Shown here one piece after another: positions 36,531-46,772 of a DNA stretch of 47,501 nucleotides (position 1 is the first letter of the stretch; the number at the start of each line of letters is the position of its first letter). The DNA is from Candidatus Omnitrophota bacterium. Lineage in GTDB: Bacteria; Omnitrophota; Gorgyraeia; Zapsychrales; Fredricksoniimonadaceae. The position numbers and the translations under genes are program-made. The notes below the pieces were generated by a model. It was not told where the DNA came from. It saw nothing but the letters and a program-made list of their open reading frames with translations, and ran no database searches. The stretch spans positions 33,848-81,348 of the forward strand of contig JABDCU010000005.1 in the NCBI GenBank assembly GCA_013287965.1, written 5' to 3'.

Positions 36531-37552
36531 ACCTTCGCTTCTGCCTCCAGGGACTTGACCATCTTGATATTAAAATAACGGATGTTATTCATGGCATCCT
36601 GGAATTTATTGGCCCGGAAAGCTTTGAGCAAGTCCCGCACCGCGTCTTCAATGGTAAAGCGAGGGACAAAGCCCAATTCTTTTTTGATCTTCTCGGAAGA
36701 GATCCGGTAAGAACGGATATCATCTGAAGGTAAGGTTTCAATAGTAGGTTGAGGCCGTTGAGGGAATTCCTGGGCCATTATTTTTTGCACGATCAAGGCA
36801 ATGTCCCCCACCGCGCGATTTTGATAACCGGCATTATAAATTTTACCGGCGATCTTGGCACTGGGCATCTCCAATAACTGCACATATAGATCAGTAATGT
36901 CGCCGATATGGATATTGGGACGCTCCTGCTTGCCGCCAAAGACCTTGATACGGTTATTATGAAAAGCATGATTGGTCAAAATATTAACGGTAAGGTCAAA
37001 ACGCTGCCGGGGAGAATACCCGCAGACCGTGGCCGGGCGTATGGTGATCGTTGTAAACTCCGGTGATTGATATTTCGCCAAGATAGGTTCGCACATCCCC
37101 TTGTATTTATTGTAATCCGTGATCGGCAGCAAGGGATGGTCTTCGGTCACTTCCGGAGCATCGCTGACCCCGTATACACTGCAGGTCGAAGCGTAAATAA
37201 ACCGTTTAACCCCGCTGTCTTTGCTGATACGTACCAACGGCTCAAAAGCTTCATAATTGACCTTTAAACTCAAACCCGGATTTAATTCAAAAGACGGATC
37301 ATTGGAAATACAAGCCAGATGAATAACAGCATCACAGCCTTTAAGTGAACTGCGCAATAAACCCTGGTCACAAATATCACCTTTGATCTCAACCAAATTG
37401 GACCTGTCCTTGATATCATCAAAAACATCCTCGCCGTAAGTGTAAAGGTCCAGGCATTTGACACGGTAACCTTTATCTAAAAGCTTGGGGACCAATACAG
37501 CGCCCACATATCCGGCGCCGCCGGTGACTAGAACAGTTTTAATTGGGTCCAT
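36527..37552 (-). CDS. NAD-dependent epimerase/dehydratase (extended SDR)
   Basis: [41 protein letters not shown]. Confidence 0.92.
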   Translation of the reverse strand: MDPIKTVLVTGGAGYVGAVLVPKLLDKGYRVKCLDLYTYGEDVFDDIKDRSNLVEIKGDICDQGLLRSSLKGCDAVIHLACISNDPSFELNPGLSLKVNYEAFEPLVRISKDSGVKRFIYASTCSVYGVSDAPEVTEDHPLLPITDYNKYKGMCEPILAKYQSPEFTTITIRPATVCGYSPRQRFDLTVNILTNHAFHNNRIKVFGGKQERPNIHIGDITDLYVQLLEMPSAKIAGKIYNAGYQNRAVGDIALIVQKIMAQEFPQRPQPTIETLPSDDIRSYRISSEKIKKELGFVPRFTIEDAVRDLLKAFRANKFQDAMNNIRYFNIKMVKSLEAEAKV

Positions 37553-37572
37553 TTTCCTTGATCATCCTTTCC

Positions 37573-38571
37573 TTAGTTAACTAAATATTTAAACCAGTCC
37601 TTTGTCGCGTCCTGTATGCTCTCCGGCGTCCACACCGGCGCTTCGCGCCAATACTCAATGTGTTTTAATATCTTCTGCACACCTTCTTCAAACGAAACCT
37701 TCGGCTGCCAGCCCAACTGGGACTGGATCTTACGGATATCCGCCCAAGTGCACGCCGGCTCTCCGGGCCTTTTGGGGATATGGACTTTTTCTCCTCCTAA
37801 AAGAGACACCAGCTTATTAACACTTTGCGGCTTGCCTGTCCCCACATTAAAGATCTCCTGGTCGACGGAGGAATACCCGGCAGCGACAAATGCCTCCGCC
37901 ACATCACTGACATAGGTAAAATCACGGGTCTGCTCACCGTCACCCACGACGGTAAAAGGCTTGCCGTTGAGTTTTTGGCCCAGAAAAACGCCGAACACGG
38001 CCCCATAGGTGCCTGAAGTGCGCGAGCGCAGTCCATAAACATTGAACAAGCGCAGTGAAACTACCGGCAGATGGTATACGCCTGCCCAGTGCAAGGCCGT
38101 GCATTCGCCTAAATATTTAGTCAAGGCGTAAGGGTATTGCATGCTGATGGGTGCTGTCTCAGAGGTGGGGTAATGTTCTTTCGAGGGAATGCCGTAACAG
38201 GAGCCGGAGGCCGTATAAACAAATCTTCCAACCCCCGCCAGACGGGACGCCTCCAGGACATTCATCGTCCCTAAAACATTCACCGCGTAATACCCTCTAG
38301 GATTGACGATCGAAGGCACGATATCTGCCAATGCCGCCAAATGAAATACGATCGCCTGTCCCTCAAAGTACGGGTGGATCTGCTCAAAATCAGTAATGTC
38401 CGCTTTAATAAATTTGAACCGGGGATTGCCTTTAAGATGTTCCAAATTAGCCATGCGGCCGGTGGATAAATTATCAATAACACTGACAGTATGCCCGTCA
38501 TTTAAAAGATGGTCTACCAAATGGCTTCCGATAAAGCCAGCGCCACCCGTTACTAAAACATTCTTCCCCAT
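37573..38571 (-). CDS. NAD-dependent epimerase (UDP-glucose 4-epimerase/WbpP-like extended SDR)
   Basis: [69 protein letters not shown]. Confidence 0.93.
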   Translation of the reverse strand: MGKNVLVTGGAGFIGSHLVDHLLNDGHTVSVIDNLSTGRMANLEHLKGNPRFKFIKADITDFEQIHPYFEGQAIVFHLAALADIVPSIVNPRGYYAVNVLGTMNVLEASRLAGVGRFVYTASGSCYGIPSKEHYPTSETAPISMQYPYALTKYLGECTALHWAGVYHLPVVSLRLFNVYGLRSRTSGTYGAVFGVFLGQKLNGKPFTVVGDGEQTRDFTYVSDVAEAFVAAGYSSVDQEIFNVGTGKPQSVNKLVSLLGGEKVHIPKRPGEPACTWADIRKIQSQLGWQPKVSFEEGVQKILKHIEYWREAPVWTPESIQDATKDWFKYLVN

Positions 38572-38576
38572 CTTCC

Positions 38577-39146
38577 TTACCCCTTTAGCGACAACTCATT
38601 GTTTTCCTGGCTGGCCAGCTCTTTGATCAAATCCACACAACGGCCTTGCGGAGGCTGCGGGATGTCCATCTGTTCCCTGCAGATAAAAACGATCCCTTCA
38701 GGATGGTCAGGGACCTTTTCCACCCGGCTAAATTTCACCCCCACCCATTGCGGCTGGCTCAAAGACATTTCCACCAACTCCACCAGATCTGAATTGCCCA
38801 AAATAAAAAAGACCCGCTCTCCCTGCTCATACAAGCGCCGGATAACGATATTTAATTGGTTACGGATCAACCCTATGGAGCGTATGGTTTTAAGTGTGTA
38901 ATGGACGGATTTGTGATATTTTTCATTGAAGCCCTTAGAGGTAAGGATATACTCGGTTTTTTTCTTATTGAGCTGACGGATACGGATATATCCCTTGGTA
39001 ACAAGGCGGCGGACCAGGAGATTTGTCATGCCCAGGGAAATATCCAGTTGTTTAGACAGATCTCTTTGATTGGCACCGAGTTGGGCGCCAATGATATTGA
39101 TCAATTCGAATTCGCGTTCGTTTAGGGAGTCTTCAGGTGTATTCAT
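38577..39146 (-). CDS. EPS-associated MarR-family (winged HTH) transcriptional regulator with C-terminal extension
   Basis: [67 protein letters not shown] (TIGR04176-like). Start set to ATG 39146 rather than TTG 39158. Confidence 0.85.
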   Translation of the reverse strand: MNTPEDSLNEREFELINIIGAQLGANQRDLSKQLDISLGMTNLLVRRLVTKGYIRIRQLNKKKTEYILTSKGFNEKYHKSVHYTLKTIRSIGLIRNQLNIVIRRLYEQGERVFFILGNSDLVELVEMSLSQPQWVGVKFSRVEKVPDHPEGIVFICREQMDIPQPPQGRCVDLIKELASQENNELSLKG

Positions 39147-39149
39147 ATG

Positions 39150-39195
39150 AATGTTCAATTTGTGAACATTATATAAAAGATGAGAATAATGTCAA
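39150..39195 (-). promoter_or_regulatory. Predicted promoter (TTGACA-16-TATAAT) overlapped by inverted repeat TGTTCA-CAAAT-TGAACA, candidate MarR operator
   Basis: Minus strand: TTGACA 39195-39190, TATAAT 39173-39168, palindrome core 39168-39152 (8-bp arms AATGTTCA/TGAACATT 39150-39170). Confidence 0.72.
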
Positions 39196-39215
39196 TATAA
39201 AATATGCTTAGAAGA

Positions 39216-40262
39216 CTACCATTTAAATGCCACGCCTGAGCGTTGGCATTGGCTGCAGATAGGCATGGATTTACGCCCTTTGGTGGCCATCAATTCACGG
39301 GTGGCTATGGCAGCGGGACCATTCCAAATGGCACGGACATTCTTGTCACCGGTTTTGTAGGTGGTGTAGGGTTTGAGATCGCTCCAGATCACCCCTTCGC
39401 AGCATTGCAGCATGTCCCCATTGAAATTGACCTGCATGGCTTTCCATAACCAATCGCAGGAAATGGGAAGGGTCTGAGTGGGAAGGGGCGTTTCTTTATC
39501 TTCCAATCCTCCCCGGGCATTTCCCTGACGGAAACTCAACATCACGCCCAATTCCTGGCAGAATTGACGGATCAGCGGGATTTGATGGCGGTTATAGTTA
39601 TAGGTTATCCAATCGATCATGATCAAGGTGGACTTGTTCAATTCTTTCTTGATACGTGCCACCATGCGGATATTTTCTTTCAGTTTCTCCACCTCGCCGT
39701 AGCGGATCTGGATGCTGTAAATGTCCTGGGTGAACCCGCCTAACTGGATCTTGATAAAGTCCAAGCCTGCCTCCAGTATCTCCCGGGCATTTTGCTCGGT
39801 GAATAACAAGCCATTCGTCGAGATCATGGTCATTACCTTGCGCTGGGTGGCAAACCGGATCACTTTTCCAAGATCTTTATATAATAACGGCTCGCCGTTG
39901 GTGTAGAGCACGGCGATCAAAACGTCTTTGCTGACCTGGTCAATGATGTCCATGGCCATTTCAGCCGGCATTTTCCCTTTGGAGATGCTGCCGAACGTCG
40001 TGCTGTCAGGATTGATGTTATAAATATTCCCTTTTTTATCGCGGCAGAATAGGCAGCCCGCGTTACATTCATTCCATAATTCAAGGCTGAGGATAAAAGG
40101 AGAACCCGCTGATCTTCTTGTTTTTAATAAATAGGCGCTCGTGCACAAGACCACGTTCCAAAGTTTACGGAAAGTGATCTTGCCGCTGAGCATTCCGGTC
40201 AGGAAAAGCCTGGCCTTAAGACGGCGGTAACTGTTACGCGCGGGCGCGGGGGCTGATTCCAT
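39216..40262 (-). CDS. Radical SAM / SPASM-domain protein
   Basis: LSLELWNECNAGCLFC (CX3CX2C); C-terminal CDWLW, CC, CSQCQRSG Cys set. Confidence 0.9.
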   Translation of the reverse strand: MESAPAPARNSYRRLKARLFLTGMLSGKITFRKLWNVVLCTSAYLLKTRRSAGSPFILSLELWNECNAGCLFCRDKKGNIYNINPDSTTFGSISKGKMPAEMAMDIIDQVSKDVLIAVLYTNGEPLLYKDLGKVIRFATQRKVMTMISTNGLLFTEQNAREILEAGLDFIKIQLGGFTQDIYSIQIRYGEVEKLKENIRMVARIKKELNKSTLIMIDWITYNYNRHQIPLIRQFCQELGVMLSFRQGNARGGLEDKETPLPTQTLPISCDWLWKAMQVNFNGDMLQCCEGVIWSDLKPYTTYKTGDKNVRAIWNGPAAIATRELMATKGRKSMPICSQCQRSGVAFKW

Positions 40263-41208
40263 AGGTCGACTCGATGATATAATTAGGACGCATTTTACTT
40301 TGTTCGTGGACAGAATTTAAATACAGGCCGATCATGCCGATACAAAACAACTGTACGCCGCCGATAAAAATGATGACCAGCATCAGGGCTGTCCAGCCGG
40401 GAATGGCCACACCGCTGATCTTTTGGACCAAGGCATGGATGGCAAATAAAATATCTATTAAAATAGCGCATAAACCGCAATAAGAAGCGATCTTTAAAGG
40501 CACAGAGGAAAAATTAATGATGGCGGAGTTTAAAAAATTAGAGACCACCTTTTTGCCCAGCACAAAAAATTTGCTTTTTCCCGCGAACCGCGCCTGACGG
40601 TCATAGGCAATGAAAACCTGCTTAAACCCCACCCAGGCCACCAAGCCGCGCATGAACGGATTGATCTCTTTAAACTGCAGCAAATGGTCAATGACCCGGC
40701 GGGAAAGCAGTTTAAAATCCCCTGCTTCCCGGGGGATGGGCACGCTGGAATACCTGTTGAGTATCTGGTAGCCGATCTTGGTGACAAACAGTTTAAAGCC
40801 GCTTTCCCCCTGGCGCGAACGGCGCACGGTATGCACCACATCAGCGTTTTGTTCGCGCATGGCCTTAAGCATTTCAGGGACCAATTCCGGAGGGTCCTGC
40901 AGGTCAGCATCCATATAAATGGCCGCGTCTCCCTGGGCATGGGCCAGGCCCGCCATGACACAGGGAGCCACGCCAAAGGTCCTGGACATGGTAATGATCT
41001 TGATGTCCCCGGTATTCTGGGCATGCTGCAAAAGGACCTCCAAAGACCTGTCATCTGAAGCGTCATTGACAAAAACCAATTCCCATCCGGCAATGGTCTT
41101 GTCTTCTTTTTCTTTGGTCAATACGGCCCTGGTGCGCGCGATCAATTCCCGGAGGACATCCTCTTCATTACGGAAAGAAAAAATGATAGATATCATCGGT
41201 GATGGCAT
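40234..41208 (-). CDS. Glycosyltransferase family 2, DPM1/GtrB/ArnC-like polyprenyl-phosphate type
   Basis: MISIIFSFRNEEDVL...WELVFVNDASDDRSLEVL; YMDADLQDPPELVPEML; C-terminal TM segments. Confidence 0.93.
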   Translation of the reverse strand: MPSPMISIIFSFRNEEDVLRELIARTRAVLTKEKEDKTIAGWELVFVNDASDDRSLEVLLQHAQNTGDIKIITMSRTFGVAPCVMAGLAHAQGDAAIYMDADLQDPPELVPEMLKAMREQNADVVHTVRRSRQGESGFKLFVTKIGYQILNRYSSVPIPREAGDFKLLSRRVIDHLLQFKEINPFMRGLVAWVGFKQVFIAYDRQARFAGKSKFFVLGKKVVSNFLNSAIINFSSVPLKIASYCGLCAILIDILFAIHALVQKISGVAIPGWTALMLVIIFIGGVQLFCIGMIGLYLNSVHEQSKMRPNYIIESTYGISPRARA

Positions 41209-41217
41209 ATAGGTAAT

Positions 41218-42303
41218 TTATGGTACAACTTTCTTGCGTAAATTCAAGAAGTACTTTTCTATGGTCACTGTTGATAAATATCCCGCCCCTAAGGACAATA
41301 AAAAGGTCGACAATATAATGAACCAATCCGTCCGGTTAACCAAATGACGTACGGTCAACATCAGCGGATAATGCCAGATATAGGTCCCGTAAGAATGCCT
41401 TCCGATCGATCTCACCAGACGGTTCTGTGTCAGTGCCAGCAGCGGACCAAAACCGCACAAAGCCGAGACCAACAACAAGCCGCTGGCCAAATAAACACAG
41501 ACATAACTGGAAGACCTGCAAGCGTCAAAGTGAAGGAACACTTTATAAAATAACCCTCCGCTGGCCAAAAAACAGGCCAAGGGAAAAAGTTTCAACCGGG
41601 CAACAAAAGGCCCTGTCAAAAACCCCTCAAGCAATTTGATGACACACCCGCAAAGCAAGGCGTCAAAGCGAAGGTGTGACATTTGAAAAAGCATGAGCGG
41701 GTTATAGGGAAATGCAACGAACGTGGCACGCCGGATAAAAAAGATGAGCCCCATCATCACAAAAAAAGCCGCCAGCAAAACCCTCCTTTGACGTTCTACA
41801 GAGCGCACCAACACAACAATAGCTTGTAAGAATAAAGGATAAAGGAAATAAAAATGTTCTTCCACCGCGATCGACCAGAGATGGGCAAGATATCCGTTGG
41901 ACTGGACGTAATTCTGGAACAGGAATAAGTAGCTGGCCATCGAAAAAAGTAAATGCGGCTGTGTAGGCTCAAAAAGGATGGTCAAGATAAAACCAACAAC
42001 AACGACTGAAATATACTGCGGCACGATCTTAAAGGCCCTTCTTAAATAAAACCGCCGTATCCTTATTTTTCCGGGCAGGTCTTCAAAGAGCAGGCCGCTG
42101 ATGAGAAAACCGCTGATAACAAAGAAAATGTCAACTCCCAAACGTCCAAGATAGGCAAACCGGTTTAAAATACCGGCAACAGGGTCAAGGAATAATGGTG
42201 CCGGATGAAAAAAATAATTAAGATGATGGACCAGGACCCATATAATGGCCAGGGCCCGGAACCCATCCAGGAAAGGATAATATTGTTTTTGCGCGGGATC
42301 CAA
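41218..42303 (-). CDS. Acyltransferase family 3 (OafA/YrhL-type)
   Basis: YYPFLDGFRALAIIWVLVHH; GRLGVDIFFVISGFLISGLLFED; SIAVEEHFYFLYP. Confidence 0.95.
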   Translation of the reverse strand: MDPAQKQYYPFLDGFRALAIIWVLVHHLNYFFHPAPLFLDPVAGILNRFAYLGRLGVDIFFVISGFLISGLLFEDLPGKIRIRRFYLRRAFKIVPQYISVVVVGFILTILFEPTQPHLLFSMASYLFLFQNYVQSNGYLAHLWSIAVEEHFYFLYPLFLQAIVVLVRSVERQRRVLLAAFFVMMGLIFFIRRATFVAFPYNPLMLFQMSHLRFDALLCGCVIKLLEGFLTGPFVARLKLFPLACFLASGGLFYKVFLHFDACRSSSYVCVYLASGLLLVSALCGFGPLLALTQNRLVRSIGRHSYGTYIWHYPLMLTVRHLVNRTDWFIILSTFLLSLGAGYLSTVTIEKYFLNLRKKVVP

Positions 42304-42382
42304 GCGGCCATATTAAAACACTACCTATTTTCTGTCAAATGCAAAAAATTTCATATAAATCATCAAAAAGCTATGCTAAGCT

Positions 42383-44341
42383 TTGGTCATGGTCAACTAT
42401 TTTCAGATGGCCCTATGCGCCATTGTCATTCTTTCCATCCTGGTCCTCGGCATCAAGGTTTATCAATGGCTCGATCCCCGCCAAAGATCATTGCTTAACA
42501 GGTATCTGTATTTAGGCGAAGTTCTTTTGCTCGGCGCCACTGCCCTCATCGGCGCCTTTTTATTCTTGTCCCTGGTGGGCTTGTATAGGTCCCCTTTTCT
42601 CCTGGCAGTGACGGGCCTTAATTTTTTGTGGCTGTTTGACCCGGCTGTCCGGCATGACTTAAGAACGTATATTTTCAAACCCATCCGTTGGGACATAGGG
42701 ACAGCACTCTTCCTGGCGGCCGCGGGCTTTTTTATTTTCAGGAATTGTTCTTTTTTGACCGACGTCGACTCCTTTTCAAACTACCTTTTCACCCAGCAGT
42801 TATGGTTACAGCATGGCAGCAGCTTGGTCGGCACTCCGTCAGAGGCTTATTCCATCTTTTTGCCCCAATTCGATTATGTCCTCGACAGTTTGGGACTGGC
42901 CCTTTGGGGCCACGAAACATTATACCCTGCCCTGATCAATTTATTCTGGCGGGTCACTGTCCTTTTATTGCTCTTTGGTTATACGAAATACCGTCTGCAG
43001 GGATCGCTCATCGCGTCAGCCGCTGTGTTACTGACACTGTTCAATGAACACTTTTTCTATTCAGGGGTAGGCCATTCCGTACTGCTTAATGGCGCTTTAC
43101 TCGCCTTGTTGTTCGCCTCGATCTATAATTTTTGGGAAGCCCAAAGACGGCAGGACCATACCAGGCTTGTTTTGGCTTTTATCTTTTTAAGCCAGCTTCT
43201 GGCCAATAAATACCAGATGATGTATGTGACGGTTTTTGTGGCCATTGCAGGCGTCCTTATCCAGAAAAACAAAAAACTACTCTTGAAAGCCGTATGGGGC
43301 GACAAGATCAAGGTCTTGAGTCTGGCCATTTCCGTTGGGATCTTATCCATGTGGTTTTTAAGGAATTATTTAATGACCGGGGACCCTATTTATCCCGGTT
43401 ATGCCGGGCAATTACACGCTTTTGGCTGGACACAGGAAAAACAAGCCGTGTTCATGCAGGTAATGGGCGGCATCAGCGTCAATGTTTTCTTAAAATACAT
43501 GAGTTTTTTATTTATTTGGCCGGGTATTAAAGCTGCCAAACTCGTGCTGATCCTGGTGTATGTTTTCCCGATGGCTTTATTTTTTCTTAATGACAAGGTT
43601 TGGGACCATGAAAAGGACAAGATCAAAGAAATAGGTTTTTGGCTGGGGACCTCGATGCTGGTATTGTTAGGTATTTGCATGATGAGCCATCAGGACTCAC
43701 GGTTTTACCGGTACCCCATTGCGATCTTTAGTTTTACCGCTGTTTTTGGCTGGTACTTCTTCCTGGTCAAGTTATGCCGGTTGCCGACGCTATTAGCAGC
43801 CGTGCTCCTGCTGGCCTTCGCTGCCCTAAACACGGGCAATGAAGGTTACCATATCGCCTTCGCCCAAGGGGGAAACGAACACTACCCTACGATCAAAGAA
43901 AATATGGCCATATTAAAAGGGCAATTATTCACCCGGCAAGCCATTGAAGAGAGTTACCCGGCAGTTGAAAAAGTGCTGCAGCTGGCCCAAAAAGACCCCG
44001 ATAAATTCAGCCGTGGGGCTTTGGACATGGATGGTTCATTTGGCTTCAATACCCCTCAATTCTGGCTGCCCCGAAGGCCGGTGGCGTCACTGTGGTGTTC
44101 CAACCTGGCCCATTGGGACTCCTACGGGGATCCAAAAAAGATCGTCCGGGATTTTCATGACCAGCATATTGATTGGGTGATCGCGATGGATCAAGATGGT
44201 GTGTGGGGATTTATCCCTGTTGAGGAATTTGCCAACGGACTATCCGGCCAGATGCGTTACCCTTCCAAGAAATTCTTCGCGTATTCCCACATCCCTGAGC
44301 TTGATGACGTGAATCTCCCGCCATCATCCCGCCATCATTGA
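42383..44341 (+). CDS. Multi-pass membrane protein, ArnT/GT39-like glycosyltransferase or O-antigen polymerase-like
   Basis: Many TM segments; early DVDSFSNYLFTQQLW acidic loop; YPGYAG; soluble C-terminal domain. ATG at 42389 is an alternative to TTG 42383. Confidence 0.75.
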   Translation: MVMVNYFQMALCAIVILSILVLGIKVYQWLDPRQRSLLNRYLYLGEVLLLGATALIGAFLFLSLVGLYRSPFLLAVTGLNFLWLFDPAVRHDLRTYIFKPIRWDIGTALFLAAAGFFIFRNCSFLTDVDSFSNYLFTQQLWLQHGSSLVGTPSEAYSIFLPQFDYVLDSLGLALWGHETLYPALINLFWRVTVLLLLFGYTKYRLQGSLIASAAVLLTLFNEHFFYSGVGHSVLLNGALLALLFASIYNFWEAQRRQDHTRLVLAFIFLSQLLANKYQMMYVTVFVAIAGVLIQKNKKLLLKAVWGDKIKVLSLAISVGILSMWFLRNYLMTGDPIYPGYAGQLHAFGWTQEKQAVFMQVMGGISVNVFLKYMSFLFIWPGIKAAKLVLILVYVFPMALFFLNDKVWDHEKDKIKEIGFWLGTSMLVLLGICMMSHQDSRFYRYPIAIFSFTAVFGWYFFLVKLCRLPTLLAAVLLLAFAALNTGNEGYHIAFAQGGNEHYPTIKENMAILKGQLFTRQAIEESYPAVEKVLQLAQKDPDKFSRGALDMDGSFGFNTPQFWLPRRPVASLWCSNLAHWDSYGDPKKIVRDFHDQHIDWVIAMDQDGVWGFIPVEEFANGLSGQMRYPSKKFFAYSHIPELDDVNLPPSSRHH

Positions 44342-45324
44342 TGTGAGTTTAAAAGCTCTTCTTTGATAACGCGCGCCAGATTTTCTGCCATGAGTATGTT
44401 ACCCGCGGTGGTGGTATGCCCCCAATGGTCCGAGATATACGCCTGAAGGCACGTCTTATTGATCGCTTCCCTGAAATTCGTCTCATTACTCACAAAGATG
44501 GTCCCCTTACGAAAATAGAGGATCTCCTTTAATGATTTTATATCGCGCAGGGGCGATTGCATGACTATGAGCTTTGCCCCATGGCTCAGGACTGTTTCAA
44601 CAATATCATTGGCATTGCGCACAGTCAAAGGGTGGAACACTTTGCGCACATACAGATCATCGACGGAAAACGTGGGGATGGCCTTGCAGGCTTCAATATT
44701 TTGCTGCTCTGATATGCCCTCCTGGGTTTTTTCCCCTCCCCCGGCCTCTGGAGAGGAAATGGGGCTGCTCACGGACCTTTTGGTCAGATCAGCCTGTTCT
44801 CTTGTAAAAAAATGAAGGCCCTTTATTTTCCCGGCCAGATCACCGCATACTTTCTTAAAAAGACGGTACGTCTTTAGCCGGTCTAAAAATAAAAATTTTA
44901 ATTTTGCCGCAAACGTGTCAGAAACCACATGGGTAATTGATTCCTCATTATATCCGCCCATCATGACGATGACCATGTCCGGCTGGTATTGGTCCAGGCT
45001 GTCTTTGGCTTGCCTTAATATCTCCGTTGTTGAAGCCGCGGGAATGCCTTTATTAATGACCTTAAAATGCACACCCATTTTCCCTTCATTGAGGACCCGC
45101 TCCAGTTGTTTCGGATACGAATTCTCTCCGCCGTAAGCCGTATCCGATGAACCGAGGCAGATGATCTGATACTCCCCCTTGGCCTTGGCCCGGATATCAT
45201 TTTGATAGGCCTGGACCAATAAAAAAATAAAACCGCCGCACCTTAGGAATACCTCTATAAGCAGCAGCCCAAGGAATAACCGAAAAACAACTCTCATCAT
45301 TCTTTCCTTATTGATCATTCTCAA
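44335..45324 (-). CDS. SGNH/GDSL-hydrolase-like membrane-anchored protein
   Basis: N-terminal TM; IICLGSSDTAYGGENSYP; VIVMMGGYNEESI; SDHWGHTT C-terminal D-x-H region. Confidence 0.75.
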   Translation of the reverse strand: MRMINKERMMRVVFRLFLGLLLIEVFLRCGGFIFLLVQAYQNDIRAKAKGEYQIICLGSSDTAYGGENSYPKQLERVLNEGKMGVHFKVINKGIPAASTTEILRQAKDSLDQYQPDMVIVMMGGYNEESITHVVSDTFAAKLKFLFLDRLKTYRLFKKVCGDLAGKIKGLHFFTREQADLTKRSVSSPISSPEAGGGEKTQEGISEQQNIEACKAIPTFSVDDLYVRKVFHPLTVRNANDIVETVLSHGAKLIVMQSPLRDIKSLKEILYFRKGTIFVSNETNFREAINKTCLQAYISDHWGHTTTAGNILMAENLARVIKEELLNSHQ

Positions 45325-45330
45325 ACAACT

Positions 45331-46767
45331 TTAAAACTGAAAATAGATAAATTCTTCCGTGCTCATGACACCCCAGCCAAGGATAAGATGCAGCATTATC
45401 GCATAGATCACCGTCTTGACCAGCCAATGCCTGTGATAGATGAACATTAGATCACCCGTTTTATATTGGCCGAACTGGATGATAAAAACAGGGCAGGCAA
45501 ACGCGAGGAATTGAAATAGCAAGGCCTTGGGCGCCCCCCCGTTAAATTGAAAAATAAGCCTGTGGAGAAGAAAAAATAAATGGCTCGCGGATTGGGCCCT
45601 GAAGATCATCATCCCAAAGGCTATCAATTGGAACATGAAAAAAATCCTCACCCAAACCCAAAGTTGCTGGCCGAACACGCTTTTAGGTTGAATGTAACGT
45701 TTAATGTGAAATCTTGACCGCAATATGATATAGATCACAAGAAGAGCCCCGTGATAGAGCCCGAAGAACAAAAATGTCCATTCCGCCCCGTGCCAAAGGC
45801 CCATGAGCGACATGGAAACGAGCAAGGTGATATATATCCTTGGATTTCCCCTAATAAAACTTAACGCGTCAAAAAGAGGCGTGTAGAGATAGTCCCTGAT
45901 CCAGGTGCTTAAGCTGATATGCCACCTGTTCCAAAAATCCTGGATATTCACCGCAAAGAAAGGCAGGTTAAAATTGAGCATGATGTCAAAACCCATGACC
46001 CTTCCCAGGCCCCTTGCCATAGAACTATACCCCTCAAAATCACAGAACAGTTGGAATGTAAAGGCATAGGAAGCCAATAAGATCTCGGCCCCGCTGCAGG
46101 AAGAATTCAGGGCAAACACGGGTGCCACGACTTTCGACAGATTGTCCGCGACAAAGATCTTAAGGAAAAGTCCCCAGAAAATAAGCGAGCACCCCTCATA
46201 GAAATCATTTAAACCGATCCTTCTGGGAGCCGTGATCTGGGGAAGCAGGTCCTTGGCCCTTTGGATAGGCCCGGCAATGAGCTGCAGGAAAAAGCTCACA
46301 TAAAGGGCGAAATCAAGGATATTCTTCGTCGGCTTCATTTTTCCCCGGTATATGTCGATGGGGTAAGTTAAAGTCTTAAAGATATAAAAAGATATGCCCA
46401 TCGGCAGGATGATATTCAAGGCGTGGTATTCAACCGGGGCCCCGAAAGCTTTCAATAGCCCGGCCAGGTTAGAAACAAAAAAATTAAAATATTTAAAAAA
46501 TCCAAGGATGGCCAAACTGGAAACGACGCTTAAAGACAAGAACAGTTTTTTTGTTTTGGCTTCTTTGGACCCGTCGATCTTCATGCCGCAGAAATAACCG
46601 ATGCAGATGAGCAGAATGATGAGCGAAAAAAAACGCCAGTCCCAGGAACTGTAAAAAATAAAACCAGCCGCAAGGAGCAGCTTGTTCTGCCATTGATGGG
46701 GAAGGACGAGGTACAGGCCATAGACAATGGCAAAAAATATGGCAAATTCCAGGGAATTAAACAGCAT
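45331..46767 (-). CDS. MBOAT family O-acyltransferase (AlgI-like)
   Basis: MLFNSLEFAIFFAIVYGLYL; MGISFYIFKTLTYPIDIYRG; FWNRWHISLSTWIRDYLYTPL; LMGLWHGAEWTFLFFGLYHG. Confidence 0.96.
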   Translation of the reverse strand: MLFNSLEFAIFFAIVYGLYLVLPHQWQNKLLLAAGFIFYSSWDWRFFSLIILLICIGYFCGMKIDGSKEAKTKKLFLSLSVVSSLAILGFFKYFNFFVSNLAGLLKAFGAPVEYHALNIILPMGISFYIFKTLTYPIDIYRGKMKPTKNILDFALYVSFFLQLIAGPIQRAKDLLPQITAPRRIGLNDFYEGCSLIFWGLFLKIFVADNLSKVVAPVFALNSSCSGAEILLASYAFTFQLFCDFEGYSSMARGLGRVMGFDIMLNFNLPFFAVNIQDFWNRWHISLSTWIRDYLYTPLFDALSFIRGNPRIYITLLVSMSLMGLWHGAEWTFLFFGLYHGALLVIYIILRSRFHIKRYIQPKSVFGQQLWVWVRIFFMFQLIAFGMMIFRAQSASHLFFLLHRLIFQFNGGAPKALLFQFLAFACPVFIIQFGQYKTGDLMFIYHRHWLVKTVIYAIMLHLILGWGVMSTEEFIYFQF

Positions 46768-46772
46768 ATGGC

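Noticed and set aside
43036-43052. TGTTCAATGAACA resembling the operator
   Set aside because: Spacing is 1 instead of 5, and it lies inside the plus-strand membrane GT coding sequence with no promoter context
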